Shown here: one piece after another, positions 8,042 to 15,882 of the stretch
How positions within the stretch are numbered: position 1 is the first letter of the stretch
How the letters are laid out: each line of letters opens with the position of its first letter
NCBI GenBank assembly: GCA_964608325.1
Contig: CAZSMX010000002.1
Location: forward strand, 48,048 to 112,047
DNA: 64,000 bases
Source of the DNA: CAZRVH01 sp964608325
GTDB lineage: Bacteria; Patescibacteriota; Gracilibacteria; Peribacterales; Peribacteraceae
Direction: 5' to 3'
Translations under genes and position numbers: made by a program
The notes under the pieces: generated by a model
Databases searched by the model: none
The model's input: the letters and a program-made list of their open reading frames with translations, nothing else
What the model was told of the DNA's origin: nothing

Positions 8042-8060
8042 GCGGCAATAAGTTTATCAC

Positions 8061-8136
8061 AGCTTCCTTAGCTTCGTTAGCTTCATTAAAAATATCGTTA
8101 CGGAAATGTAGTGAAGCTAATGAGGCTACAAACTAA
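8061..8136. repeat. Palindromic repeat R1, copy 1 (9-bp CTTCNTTAG units)
   Basis: The left arm is a tandem run of CTTCCTTAG, CTTCGTTAG and CTTCATTA. The right arm is its approximate complement (GTGAAGCTAATGAGGCTAC) and ends CTACAAACTAA. The arms can form a long hairpin around about 20 nt. Related copies lie at 45774-45850, 55369-55454 and 57942-58016, always between genes. Confidence 0.75.
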
Positions 8137-8142
8137 ACCCCA

Positions 8143-9984
8143 TCATGCGTGCGCTTCCTTCATTAATTCCTTTTCTCTTTCCACATACGCCAACACCGTG
8201 TCCACGAACGTCGCATGGCTCCACGTGAGTGGCGCTACGGACAGGGGGGTTCCTTCGTACGGATGCAGCTGTTCGGCTAGGACGCCGGTCTTGGTGGCAT
8301 ACTTCAGGACCCAGTCGAACGTCGGCTTGAGAGCGTGCAATTCCTCCAGGTTCTTGGCGCGCAGGATGCGCCACTCCATGTCCCAGAGTGTCGTGAGGAT
8401 CCAGGGGTTTCCCGGCACCTCGGCGCTCGGCTGGCCCGGGATGTGGTAGAAGTCATCGGTGTAGCGTGCCATGCCGCCCACCGGGGTCTTCACCGTCAGG
8501 AGGTCATGCAGTTGCGTTTGGGTGCTGATGACGCGCGGGTCGTCCACGGGGAGGATTTCCAATTTCCAGATGACCGCGATGCTTGCGTCCGGCGTCAGGT
8601 CGCGCTCGACGGTTTTCCCGTCCTTGCGCTTGATGCTCTTCACGAAGCGTCCCTCCTTTTCGTCGTAGAGGTGGAACATGAGCGCCTGCTTCATTTCGTC
8701 GGCGATGCCTTGGTAGCGTTCGGAGTGCTGGTGGTGTCCCAACATCTGCGACATCTGCGCCGCCGCGTGGAGGCCGGCGATCACGGTCGCAGTGGTGTAG
8801 GTAAACACGGCGCGGCGCTCCTCCCACAGGTCATAACTGGGGAAGGGGAGGCCCGTTTCCGTTTCGCGGAAGTCGCACAGGAACTGCGCCGCCTTCTTGA
8901 TGAACGTCTCGTACATCTTCTGCAGGAATTCGAAGTCCTGCCCCTGTTTGAAGTGTTTGTACATGGCGTACAGCACCAGCGCGGTTTCGTCTTCCTGCAT
9001 CGGCAGCTGGGACTCGCCGTCCTTGTACCAGGCATGCCAGGAGGACCCCAGGGATCCGTCCGGATTGTACTTGTGCAGCAGGTAGCCGTCCGGTGTTTGC
9101 ACCCTGCAGCAGAAGTCGAAGAAGCGGCGGGAAATTTCCCCGTATCCGGCCTTGTCCAAGGCGAGGGATACGAAGGCCCCGTCGCGCGGCCACACGTAGG
9201 TGTACGTGTCGCGGTTGAATGCCATGATGTCGTTGTCCGTGGCCGCGATGATTCCTCCGTTGTTATCGGAGTTCATGCGGATCATCAGGAGGCTGCGCTT
9301 GTAGAGGTCCACGATGTCTTTGCCTAGCGAGCCGAACTCGCGGCGGTTCTTGTTGGCCCAGCTCTTCCAGTAGTTCGTCGTATTGCGGAACAGGCGATCG
9401 GGTGTTTCATCGAGCGTCTTTTGCTGGAGCTGGATAACGTCGTCCAACGTCTTTCCGACGCACAGCCACATGGTGGCCACCGTCTCCTCGCCCGGCTTCA
9501 CGAATACGTGCAGTGCCACCGTGGAGTCCACGGAACCCTGTTCGATGGGGTGCTGGCTCAGGATGCCATCCTCGGCGTCCTTCCAGGTCCCTTCCAGGCC
9601 GCGGTATTCCGTCTTTCCCACGGTGAAGGAGGCGATGCCGCAGCTTCCCGTTTGTTTGCGGCTGTGGAGAATCGTGTCGTACATGCCGCCCTTGTGTCCC
9701 GCGAAGCATTCCGTCGGCTTGTTGCTGTCGCCGCCGATGAGGAAGTAGCGCTTCTCGCGGTAGTGGATGACGCTGTTCGTGTACGGTTCGTAGAAGGCGG
9801 TGTCCTTCTGNNNNNNNNNNNNNNNNNNNNNNNNNNNNNNNNNNNNNNNNNNNNNNNNNNNNNNNNNNNNNNNNNNNNNNNNNNNNNNNNNNNNNNNNNN
9901 NNNNNNNNNNAAGTCGCGCATCTGCAGGCGTTCATCGAACGTCGCGAGCATGGTGCCGTTGCCGAGGACGAGGGAGCGGGGCAT
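8143..9984 (-). CDS. Glycoside hydrolase family 15 (glucoamylase-like), gap inside
   Basis: This is a GH15 enzyme expected to release glucose from the ends of alpha-glucans or to act on short alpha-glucosides. It has the archaeal/bacterial GH15 layout: an N-terminal beta domain (MPRSLVLGNGTMLATFDERLQMRD) and a C-terminal (alpha/alpha)6 barrel with YVWPRDGAFVSLALDKAGY, the acidic region SQLPMQEDETALVLYAM and the late PSAEVPGNPWILTTLWDMEW. No signal peptide is seen, so it acts in the cytoplasm. The gap at 9811-9910 removes part of the beta domain; family length suggests more than 33 residues are missing. It is 19 nt downstream of the GH57 gene in the same operon. Confidence 0.88.
   Translation of the reverse strand: MPRSLVLGNGTMLATFDERLQMRDXXXXXXXXXXXXXXXXXXXXXXXXXXXXXXXXXXQKDTAFYEPYTNSVIHYREKRYFLIGGDSNKPTECFAGHKGGMYDTILHSRKQTGSCGIASFTVGKTEYRGLEGTWKDAEDGILSQHPIEQGSVDSTVALHVFVKPGEETVATMWLCVGKTLDDVIQLQQKTLDETPDRLFRNTTNYWKSWANKNRREFGSLGKDIVDLYKRSLLMIRMNSDNNGGIIAATDNDIMAFNRDTYTYVWPRDGAFVSLALDKAGYGEISRRFFDFCCRVQTPDGYLLHKYNPDGSLGSSWHAWYKDGESQLPMQEDETALVLYAMYKHFKQGQDFEFLQKMYETFIKKAAQFLCDFRETETGLPFPSYDLWEERRAVFTYTTATVIAGLHAAAQMSQMLGHHQHSERYQGIADEMKQALMFHLYDEKEGRFVKSIKRKDGKTVERDLTPDASIAVIWKLEILPVDDPRVISTQTQLHDLLTVKTPVGGMARYTDDFYHIPGQPSAEVPGNPWILTTLWDMEWRILRAKNLEELHALKPTFDWVLKYATKTGVLAEQLHPYEGTPLSVAPLTWSHATFVDTVLAYVEREKELMKEAHA
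9811..9910. other. Assembly gap (100 N)
   Basis: A fixed 100-N spacer inside the GH15 gene. The flanks are not duplicated, so real sequence is missing, and the reading frame across it cannot be verified. Confidence 0.9.
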
Positions 9985-10003
9985 TGTGGGGTTTGGGCTA
10001 GGG

Positions 10004-11326
10004 TTAGGGAGTGGGGGAGGCAGTTTTCTTTTTCGATTTGGATCTCGCTTTGATCGTGACCGTCGAGGTGCCGGTTTTCGCCGGGGCGGCGACCTTGGTC
10101 TTCAGCGCGGCGAGCGCGTGGCTGAAGCGGCGGTACGCTTCGTAGGGCGAATCGTACGGACTGAAGTACTTGTGGACGTCGCCGTCGGCCCAGAATTTCG
10201 TACACATGTAGTAGAAGTGATCGGATGTCTGGAGCTTCCTCCACTGCTCGATGAGATCCGCGTCCTTGGTCGCCTTCACGGCCTTCTCGACGGCGTAGAT
10301 CGCGTTCAAGGCAGCCTTCTGGATGTGGTTGCCCTGCCATGCCGAAAGGTCGCGCTCGCTGTCGGCCCAGGAAATGTGGTTATGGACGTCGTAGGTCGGC
10401 GTGTGCCACTCCTTGTTCCAATCGTCGATAACCATGCTCGGGGTGGCGGCGCGGATGTTCTTCTGCTTCAGCATATGGGGCAGGCTCTCCACGAACTGGA
10501 AGATGCCGGTGTGTTCCCACTGGTGCTCGCCGAAGGTCTCGTAGTCCATGAAGAGGTTCACGCTGTGGCCGTCGACCTGGGACAGCCAGTCCGCGTAGGT
10601 ATCGGAGTGGAGCGGGTGGCAGGCCCAGTTCTTGTCGGAGAAGCGGAAGGCCACGTCATCCGAGAGCTTGTAGTTCTTCAGGAGGATGTGGATGCTTTCG
10701 GAATGCGTCTCGAGGGGGCGGAACTTCTTGATGATCGCCTCGTTCTTCTTCGGGATCTGGAAATCCGGCGGCGTGTACGGGTGGTTCGGGCTCTGGTTTC
10801 GCAGGACATGGTCTGCACCCTCGGCGATGATGCCTTTGAATCCCATGAGGCGCACCATCTGTGCGATTTCATTATTGAAGATGAGCTCGGTATTGCGGAA
10901 GACGCTGGGTGTCTGTCCGAAAAGAGTCTCGATCGCCGTCACGTGCTTCTTCACCTGGGTGCAGAACTCTTCCAGGGACTTGATGGAGGACAGCGAGTGG
11001 TAGTACGTCTCGGCGAGGAATTCCACCTTTCCCGTCGCGGCAAGCGCCTTGAAGGAATCCAGAACGTCCTCTCCGTATTCCTTGCACTGGTCCAGGAAGA
11101 CGCCAGAGAGGGAGTAGGAGATGTGGAACTCGGGATGCTCCTGCACGAGCTTGAGCATCAGTTTGTTCGTCGGGAGGTAGCACTTCTCGGCGACCTTGCG
11201 GAAGATCTTGCGATTGTTCTCCTCATCGAAGAGCTCCGTCTTCGCGTCAGTCACGTCGCGGTAGCGAAGGTCCTTGAGGCGGTACGGCTGGTGCACTTGG
11301 AAGTAGAAACAAATCTGCTTTGCCAT
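10004..11326 (-). CDS. Glycoside hydrolase family 57 (alpha-amylase-like)
   Basis: The 440-aa protein shows the GH57 signatures: HQPYR at residues 13-17, FRNTELIF around 143 with the catalytic nucleophile Glu, and MDYETFGEHQW around 262 with the acid/base Asp. GH57 enzymes cut or rearrange alpha-1,4 or alpha-1,6 glucans. No signal peptide is present. The C-terminus carries an unusual basic Ser/Thr/Lys tail (TIKARSKSKKKTASPTP). It lies between GT4 (1 nt upstream) and GH15 (19 nt downstream), forming a compact alpha-glucan operon. Confidence 0.9.
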   Translation of the reverse strand: MAKQICFYFQVHQPYRLKDLRYRDVTDAKTELFDEENNRKIFRKVAEKCYLPTNKLMLKLVQEHPEFHISYSLSGVFLDQCKEYGEDVLDSFKALAATGKVEFLAETYYHSLSSIKSLEEFCTQVKKHVTAIETLFGQTPSVFRNTELIFNNEIAQMVRLMGFKGIIAEGADHVLRNQSPNHPYTPPDFQIPKKNEAIIKKFRPLETHSESIHILLKNYKLSDDVAFRFSDKNWACHPLHSDTYADWLSQVDGHSVNLFMDYETFGEHQWEHTGIFQFVESLPHMLKQKNIRAATPSMVIDDWNKEWHTPTYDVHNHISWADSERDLSAWQGNHIQKAALNAIYAVEKAVKATKDADLIEQWRKLQTSDHFYYMCTKFWADGDVHKYFSPYDSPYEAYRRFSHALAALKTKVAAPAKTGTSTVTIKARSKSKKKTASPTP

Positions 11327-11327
11327 A

Positions 11328-11801
11328 TCAGAGAGAGGAAGAAAGGGTGTCGTGATAGACGGATTGCACCTCGGCGGCCTGGTTCTTCCAGGTGAGGCGT
11401 GTGAGGACGTGGGGGGCTTCGGAGCGCAGCTGCTCGGAGAGGGGATCTTCGCGCAGGATCGTCAGGATGCAGTCGGCCATGTAGTCGGTGTCCCAGAAGT
11501 CCACCTTGAACGAATGCTCGCACACTTCGGCGGCACCGGACTGCTTGCTGAGCACCACCGGGACGCCATGGGAGATGGCTTCCAGCGCGACGAGTCCGAA
11601 GGGTTCCGAGAGTGACGGCATCACGAAGCAGCTCGCGTGTTTGTACAGGTGGTCCGCTTCCTTGCGGCTTACCTTGCCCGTGAAAATCACGTTCTCGGCG
11701 AGCCCGAGTTCGCAGGTCTTGTCGAGCAGCTCTTCCAACATGTTTCCCTCGCCGGCCATGACGAACTGCACGTCGGGGCGGTGCTCATGGATGGCCTTCG
11801 C
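11328..11801 (-). CDS. Glycosyltransferase family 4, C-terminal half (5' end lost in gap)
   Basis: About 157 residues remain of a GT-B fold enzyme. Visible are VQFVMAGEGNM, VIFTGKVSRKEADHLYKHA and the donor-binding motif PSLSEPFGLVALEAISHGVPVV with its Glu pair, then AAEV. This is the nucleotide-sugar-binding domain; the acceptor domain lies in or beyond the gap at 11802-11901. It starts the operon with GH57 and GH15 and may be a glycogen-synthase-like or maltooligosaccharide-forming enzyme, which is inference from context. Confidence 0.85.
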   Translation of the reverse strand, partial: AKAIHEHRPDVQFVMAGEGNMLEELLDKTCELGLAENVIFTGKVSRKEADHLYKHASCFVMPSLSEPFGLVALEAISHGVPVVLSKQSGAAEVCEHSFKVDFWDTDYMADCILTILREDPLSEQLRSEAPHVLTRLTWKNQAAEVQSVYHDTLSSSL

Positions 11802-11901
11802 NNNNNNNNNNNNNNNNNNNNNNNNNNNNNNNNNNNNNNNNNNNNNNNNNNNNNNNNNNNNNNNNNNNNNNNNNNNNNNNNNNNNNNNNNNNNNNNNNNN
11901 N
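11802..11901. other. Assembly gap (100 N)
   Basis: The spacer removes the first part of the GT4 gene. A typical GT4 needs some 200 more residues, so the real missing length is probably near 600 bp or more. The flanks are not duplicated. Confidence 0.9.
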
Positions 11902-11942
11902 GTGCGTTAAATCCAGTTATTATAGCAGAAACAGCGATTCTC

Positions 11943-11981
11943 GACCATCCAGAGGACTGTTCAGATAATAAATGGATGGTC
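11943..11981. repeat. Inverted repeat, 9-bp arms
   Basis: GACCATCCA (11943-11951) and TGGATGGTC (11973-11981) are perfect complements around 21 nt. They lie upstream of the truncated GT4 gene and could be an operator or hairpin. Confidence 0.4.
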
Positions 11982-12006
11982 TAGTATTGTTTTTATCCTG
12001 ATTTTG

Positions 12007-12052
12007 AAAATGGAGGACGTATATGCCCTCCATTAGTCATTCAGGATGACTA
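12007..12052 (-). terminator. Terminator hairpins downstream of the GlsB-type gene
   Basis: On the minus strand ATGGAGG pairs with CCTCCAT (12032-12011) and is followed by TTTT. A second hairpin, TAGTCAT/ATGACTA around TCAGG (12034-12052), sits just before it. Confidence 0.6.
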
Positions 12053-12059
12053 TTTAACT

Positions 12060-12308
12060 TTACACGCTGCGGCTCCGGAACATGTTGAGGAGGAACAGTA
12101 GGACCACCGCGCCAATTACCGCCATCACGAGCGAACCCGTAAGACCGTATGCGCTGATACCGAGGATGCCGAAGAGGAATCCTCCGATGACAGCTCCCAC
12201 AATACCAACCACAATGTTCCCGACGAGTCCAAAACCGTCACCGCGAACAATCTCGCCGGCGATCCAGCCGGCAACCGCGCCGATGATGAGAAACCAGATG
12301 ATATCCAT
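12060..12308 (-). CDS. GlsB/YeaQ/YmgE-family membrane protein
   Basis: The 82-aa protein has three hydrophobic helices with abundant Gly: IIWFLIIGAVAGWIAGEIVRGDGFG, NIVVGIVGAVIGGFLFGI and SLVMAVIGAVVLLFLLNMF. The AGWIAGxIVxGxGFG pattern identifies the transglycosylase-associated (PF04226) family, small inner-membrane proteins often induced by stress, whose exact function is unsettled. It is monocistronic, with terminator hairpins downstream. A TATATT hexamer lies about 25 nt upstream of the start. Confidence 0.9.
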   Translation of the reverse strand: MDIIWFLIIGAVAGWIAGEIVRGDGFGLVGNIVVGIVGAVIGGFLFGILGISAYGLTGSLVMAVIGAVVLLFLLNMFRSRSV

Positions 12309-12392
12309 AGTAGGTGGGGGAAAAGAGGGGAAAGGAAATATAAACAGTGCGTCATTGCTGACGCACTTGCTTGCTCTTTATGACCGAATTAT

Positions 12393-12914
12393 TCAGCGGC
12401 GTTTCTTCCCCTTCGCAGACTTCTTTTTCGGAGCCGTTTTCTTGGTTTTCTTCGGCGCTTTCTTTACGGCCTTCTTGTCCTTCTTAACGGCTTTCTTTTT
12501 TAGGACCTTCTTCTTCGCCGTTTTCTTCAAAGTCTTCTTTTTTGGCTTCGGCTTGAGCTTTTTCTTGGCTACGGTCTTCTTCTTTTTCGTGGGTTTCTTT
12601 GCTTTCTTTTTCGCAGGCTTCACCTTCCGCTTTTTCGGAACGATGCCGAAGTCCGCCGCCCTGGGTTTCGGCATGGCAGGGCGGTCCTGTTCGAGGGGCA
12701 TGTTCGGCACGCCCTGGACCATGGGTTCGTTGGACGTGGAGAGTTTGGTCGCCGCCGTCGCTTCCAGTCCTCCGGTCTCCGCGGAGTTCGGCTTCTTCTG
12801 TTCCTGCTCGGTCGGCGGGTTCAGGCTCGCCTCCTGCGGGGGAGTCGGACGGGGCTGCGGGGCGTTTTTGAATAGGTGCGCGAAGGCGTTATTCTGGTTG
12901 GGCTGGTTGTTCAT
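12393..12914 (-). CDS. Histone H1-like lysine-rich protein
   Basis: The 173-aa protein has a polar N-terminal half (MNNQPNQNNAFAHLFKNAPQPRP, P/Q/E rich). From about residue 95 it becomes a run of basic repeats (PKKRKVKPAKKKAKKP, KKAVKKAPKKTKK) ending GKKRR. Such AKKK/PKKK tails are typical of bacterial H1-like nucleoid proteins and also of some RNA-binding tails. It is probably DNA-associated. ATG 12914 is chosen because a clean promoter (TTGAAA-N16-TATCAT) ends 8 nt before it; the frame continues upstream but crosses that promoter. Confidence 0.65.
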   Translation of the reverse strand: MNNQPNQNNAFAHLFKNAPQPRPTPPQEASLNPPTEQEQKKPNSAETGGLEATAATKLSTSNEPMVQGVPNMPLEQDRPAMPKPRAADFGIVPKKRKVKPAKKKAKKPTKKKKTVAKKKLKPKPKKKTLKKTAKKKVLKKKAVKKDKKAVKKAPKKTKKTAPKKKSAKGKKRR

Positions 12915-12922
12915 AGCAAGGG

Positions 12923-12950
12923 ATGATAGCAAGGATAAGCCGTTTTTCAA
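12923..12950 (-). promoter_or_regulatory. Promoter of the H1-like gene (leaderless type)
   Basis: TTGAAA (12950-12945), 16 nt and TATCAT (12928-12923) on the minus strand leave only 8 nt to the ATG at 12914. No Shine-Dalgarno sequence is possible in the mRNA. Confidence 0.7.
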
Positions 12951-12997
12951 GAAGATGGAGCCGAATTCTTCCCCTATGGCTGCTTTTCGCAGATAAG

Positions 12998-13500
12998 AAA
13001 AAAGCCCGACTGAATCGGACTTTTGTCTTTGTGTCATCCGGTGCGGCTATCGATGCTCTTTGGAGCATTGAGCCGCGGTGTGTGTGGATGTGCGATGGGG
13101 AGGTATCCCGCGTCGCTGCCTTGCTCTGGTTTCTTGTTTCTCCTCGGAACCTACCGAAGTCCCCGGACCGGTCCGCCATGAGGACTTGCGTCCAAAGGGA
13201 ACACTGGGGAGAAGTGGGGTGCGCCGCGCCTTCCATACCTCTGGAGGGCGGACGTTCCTTGCAAAGCAGAGAGGGTTGTCATCACAAGGGTCAGCGGATC
13301 ACGTTCCGTCTCGGTGAAATGCAAAAGGGTGCAAATGTTGGCCCGGGGGAACGAGCGTGAACTCGTATGACGACAACTCTCTCTGTGTGTGGTCGGTGGT
13401 GGGAAGGGGCGGTGACCTGCTCTGTGCAAATCACGCCATCGTACGCAGCAGTTGATTGATAGGCAACTTCTGCGACTACCAAGAACCAAACAATATTGTT
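12998..13500 (-). ncRNA. Candidate structured non-coding RNA of unknown class
   Basis: About 500 bases have no convincing coding frame but much base-pairing potential on the minus strand. It ends in a terminator (AGTCCGA-TTCAG-TCGGGCT then T6, 13021-12998). Elements include GCGGCT/AGCCGC with nested ATGCTC/GAGCAT around CAAA (13040-13075), GGAC-GCAA-GTCC with a GNRA loop (13183-13194), a GTCCGCC/GGCGGAC long-range helix, and a 17-bp imperfect stem (AGAGAGAGTTGTC with GACAACCCTCTCT) bracketing about 80 nt. GNRA and UUCG-type loops appear only in the minus orientation. I looked for RNase P, tmRNA and SRP core motifs and found none. The 5' end is uncertain; it may be processed from the upstream operon. 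Confidence 0.5.
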
Positions 13501-13502
13501 TG
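13487..13502. promoter_or_regulatory. 16-bp perfect palindrome
   Basis: CAAACAATATTGTTTG lies at the likely 5' end of the candidate RNA next to an AT-rich stretch with TATATT on the minus strand. It may be an operator or part of the promoter. Confidence 0.35.
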
Positions 13503-13579
13503 AATATAATTTGTGTTCAGTATGCAAAAGAGATTCGACGTTTCTTGGTTCCTATCCATCCTATCGCTTTTTTATGAAT

Positions 13580-14428
13580 TTATTGTCTATGTGTCTTTGC
13601 TAAGACAAATAAACCTACCTTCGCGCAGAGCCAGGCGGCGATAGCGGTCGGTAGTGCGAGGATTTGCCGGAAGAGGAAGGGGAGCAGTCGCGCAGGATTC
13701 TTTCGTGCAGAGTACCACTCTTCTTTGGCAAAGCGATTGTACGTTTCCACTGTATCGACGATCATTTGCAAAATATGACGTTTTGTAATCGTGCTCACTC
13801 CTTTTAGGGATTGAACGATGGGCAATTGTTCCACGCGCAGCTCTCGAAGGTGCGCATGTGCCAGTATGTCGATATCGAACGCATATCCATGGATGTCCGA
13901 TGCTCCGAAAAGCTCTTTTGCGACTGGGCTGCGGAATGCTTTCAGGCCCGCCTGCGTGTCTTTCCAGGGAAGGGCAAACAGAAGCCAGTTCATTAAGCGG
14001 TATACATGACTGTAGAGGCGACGGATGGCCGTCGTTCTGTAGCCATTGGGAATCATATACCGGTTTCCAATCACGATATCGACGTAGTCCGATTCGCGAA
14101 GGATGGATATAGCTTCCAGAAGGTACTGGGAATCGACCTCGCCGTCTCCATCGATGAAGCCAATAATCTCACCGCTTGCAGCTTCCACCCCGGTACGGAT
14201 TGCGGCGCCTTTTCCCTTGTTTTTTTCATGTATGAGGACCTTCACCCGCGCGTGTTTTTCAGTCACTTCTTTCAGGGCATCCGCCGACCCGTCCTTACTG
14301 CCGTCATCCACGACGAGTATCTCTGTATCCGTTTCCGGGAATGTTACCAGTAACGATTCGACGGTTTGCCGTATGTACGGTTGTTCGTTGTAGCAGGGGA
14401 TGACGATGGAAACGACAGGCATTGGCAT
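13580..14428 (-). CDS. GT2 glycosyltransferase, dolichyl-phosphate-sugar-synthase type
   Basis: The 282-aa protein has the GT-A fold motifs of polyprenyl-phosphate glycosyltransferases: VSIVIPCYNEQPYIRQTVESLL, LVVDDGSKDGS and the DxD motif in GFIDGDGEVDS, followed by DTQAGLKAFR. A hydrophobic C-terminus (ILALPTAIAAWLCAKVGLFVL) probably associates with the membrane. It should make a lipid-linked monosaccharide used by GT-C enzymes, of which several lie upstream in the same direction. It is the last gene of the 22.3-13.6 kb block, 14 nt after its neighbour. Confidence 0.85.
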   Translation of the reverse strand: MPMPVVSIVIPCYNEQPYIRQTVESLLVTFPETDTEILVVDDGSKDGSADALKEVTEKHARVKVLIHEKNKGKGAAIRTGVEAASGEIIGFIDGDGEVDSQYLLEAISILRESDYVDIVIGNRYMIPNGYRTTAIRRLYSHVYRLMNWLLFALPWKDTQAGLKAFRSPVAKELFGASDIHGYAFDIDILAHAHLRELRVEQLPIVQSLKGVSTITKRHILQMIVDTVETYNRFAKEEWYSARKNPARLLPFLFRQILALPTAIAAWLCAKVGLFVLAKTHRQ

Positions 14429-14442
14429 AGCAGGCGGGGGGG

Positions 14443-15882
14443 TCAGTGAATGCTTTCCAGGAAATAATTGTTACCATTCTGGGCTCTCTTGAAGCGATAT
14501 TGTTCTATAACCGAGGAAGGCAACTCCAGGGTTTCCAGAAGCGGGCTGATGTCATGTTTCCACGATACGGAAGGAGCCGAGGCATCGATCTGATATATCA
14601 TACTTGATTCTGACGTCGTCGAATCCCCGTCAATCACCACGATTTTTTGCTCGAGTTCCTTGGGTACGAACGGATCGAAAATACTCGACCAATATTGCGA
14701 GATGTCACGGCGTTTGTTCGTATCCTCGATCACTTTGAATCTTTCGTTCGCATCAGTATGGAATGAGACGAATTGGTCGTTGGGATTCGAGAAAACACGC
14801 CTCCACAAGACATTATCATCACCCAAAATGGCCTCGATATCGTTTCGCGGTATGCGCGCCTGTTCCTGCAGGATCTTCATGGATCCGAATGGAACGTTTC
14901 CACTTAAGCTGTAAAAACTTTGCAAAAGGACCAATTTTCCCGTCAGGGATAGGTAGATCGCGTCACTGAAAAAGTCGGAAATGACTTTCGAGGTGCCATC
15001 GGTGATGGAATAGAGGACGGTGGCATTCCTCCTTCCGTCGATGACGCTGAAGGCGATGTCGTTGTCACCAAGGAATGTCGGGGCAAAGTGAATCTGCTTG
15101 TCGGAGAAATCGGGAAGGATCACCTCTTTCGTTTCCTTCGAAATAAGGTTGAGAATATTGATGTGGGATCCGTATGCATGATCCAGCACGGCGGCATTCG
15201 TCTGGGACGGGGACAGGGTGATGGTTTTTTGGATGGGAAGCCCTTTCTCCCGCAGCATATCCGCGGCAGGCGTATCGGTGCTTCCCAGGCGCAGGACGGA
15301 GGGTTCTTGGCAGTTTGCGAACAGATAGTGCACCGTAAAACTTCCGTTCGCTTCCCTCGTTGTGAACAGGATGTCTTTTCTGCTCGTAAGAACCACGGAT
15401 TCCATGTTTTTTTGACTTAAAAGATCATACGTTCGTTCATCGTCAGCGTCGAATATCTCCGCCATAGAGCCGTTATTGGCCAAAAGCGTGCTCGGACCGA
15501 TAATCGACAAGTCGAATGACCCGCTTGATGTTTTTTGTATCGGACTGTCGGCGAAGAAAATATTGTTACCCATCGGAACAAAGGAGAAGTCCTCGCGGTT
15601 TGTCTTCGTATGCTCATTCGACAGATCCGTGACTTTTTCGCTCATGTTCATCAAGGCAAAATCGTAGAAGTCATAGCCTTTTTCCGTCCTCAAGAGCATG
15701 CCGTCGTAATGCTGGATCGCATTGACCCGCTGGAGCAATTCAGGCTTCGCGTCTTTGCCTATATAGGCGACGACGATGGAATAGAAGAAGAACGCGATGA
15801 CACAGAAAATCATCCTGGTTTCCAATTTTTCATGGATAACCGTATGCAATCTGCCTGCGAGCATGCGCGTGTAGGAGTTCAT
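14443..15882 (-). CDS. Membrane-anchored extracytoplasmic protein, unknown
   Basis: The 479-aa protein has one N-terminal membrane anchor (MIFCVIAFFFYSIVVAYIG, about residues 24-42). A long, probably beta-rich outer domain follows, with repeating short segments of the kind seen in beta-propellers (for example NDIAFSVIDGRRNATVLYSITDGTSKVI). I recognise no enzyme motif. It overlaps the upstream GT-C-like gene by 4 bases (ATGA), so the two are translationally coupled and probably work together in glycan assembly or display. Confidence 0.65.
   Translation of the reverse strand: MNSYTRMLAGRLHTVIHEKLETRMIFCVIAFFFYSIVVAYIGKDAKPELLQRVNAIQHYDGMLLRTEKGYDFYDFALMNMSEKVTDLSNEHTKTNREDFSFVPMGNNIFFADSPIQKTSSGSFDLSIIGPSTLLANNGSMAEIFDADDERTYDLLSQKNMESVVLTSRKDILFTTREANGSFTVHYLFANCQEPSVLRLGSTDTPAADMLREKGLPIQKTITLSPSQTNAAVLDHAYGSHINILNLISKETKEVILPDFSDKQIHFAPTFLGDNDIAFSVIDGRRNATVLYSITDGTSKVISDFFSDAIYLSLTGKLVLLQSFYSLSGNVPFGSMKILQEQARIPRNDIEAILGDDNVLWRRVFSNPNDQFVSFHTDANERFKVIEDTNKRRDISQYWSSIFDPFVPKELEQKIVVIDGDSTTSESSMIYQIDASAPSVSWKHDISPLLETLELPSSVIEQYRFKRAQNGNNYFLESIH

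Noticed and set aside
9800..11395. 531-codon plus-strand frame opposite GH57
   Set aside because: It crosses a run of Ns and lies antisense to a gene with clear GH57 motifs.
12923..13489. Several 80-145-codon frames across the candidate ncRNA
   Set aside because: Sequences are Arg/Cys/Trp-rich with no domain pattern, overlap each other on both strands, and conflict with dense hairpins.
12998..13500. RNase P RNA or tmRNA
   Set aside because: No GAGGAAAGTCC-type core, no T-loop/CCA end and no tag-peptide frame could be found on either strand.
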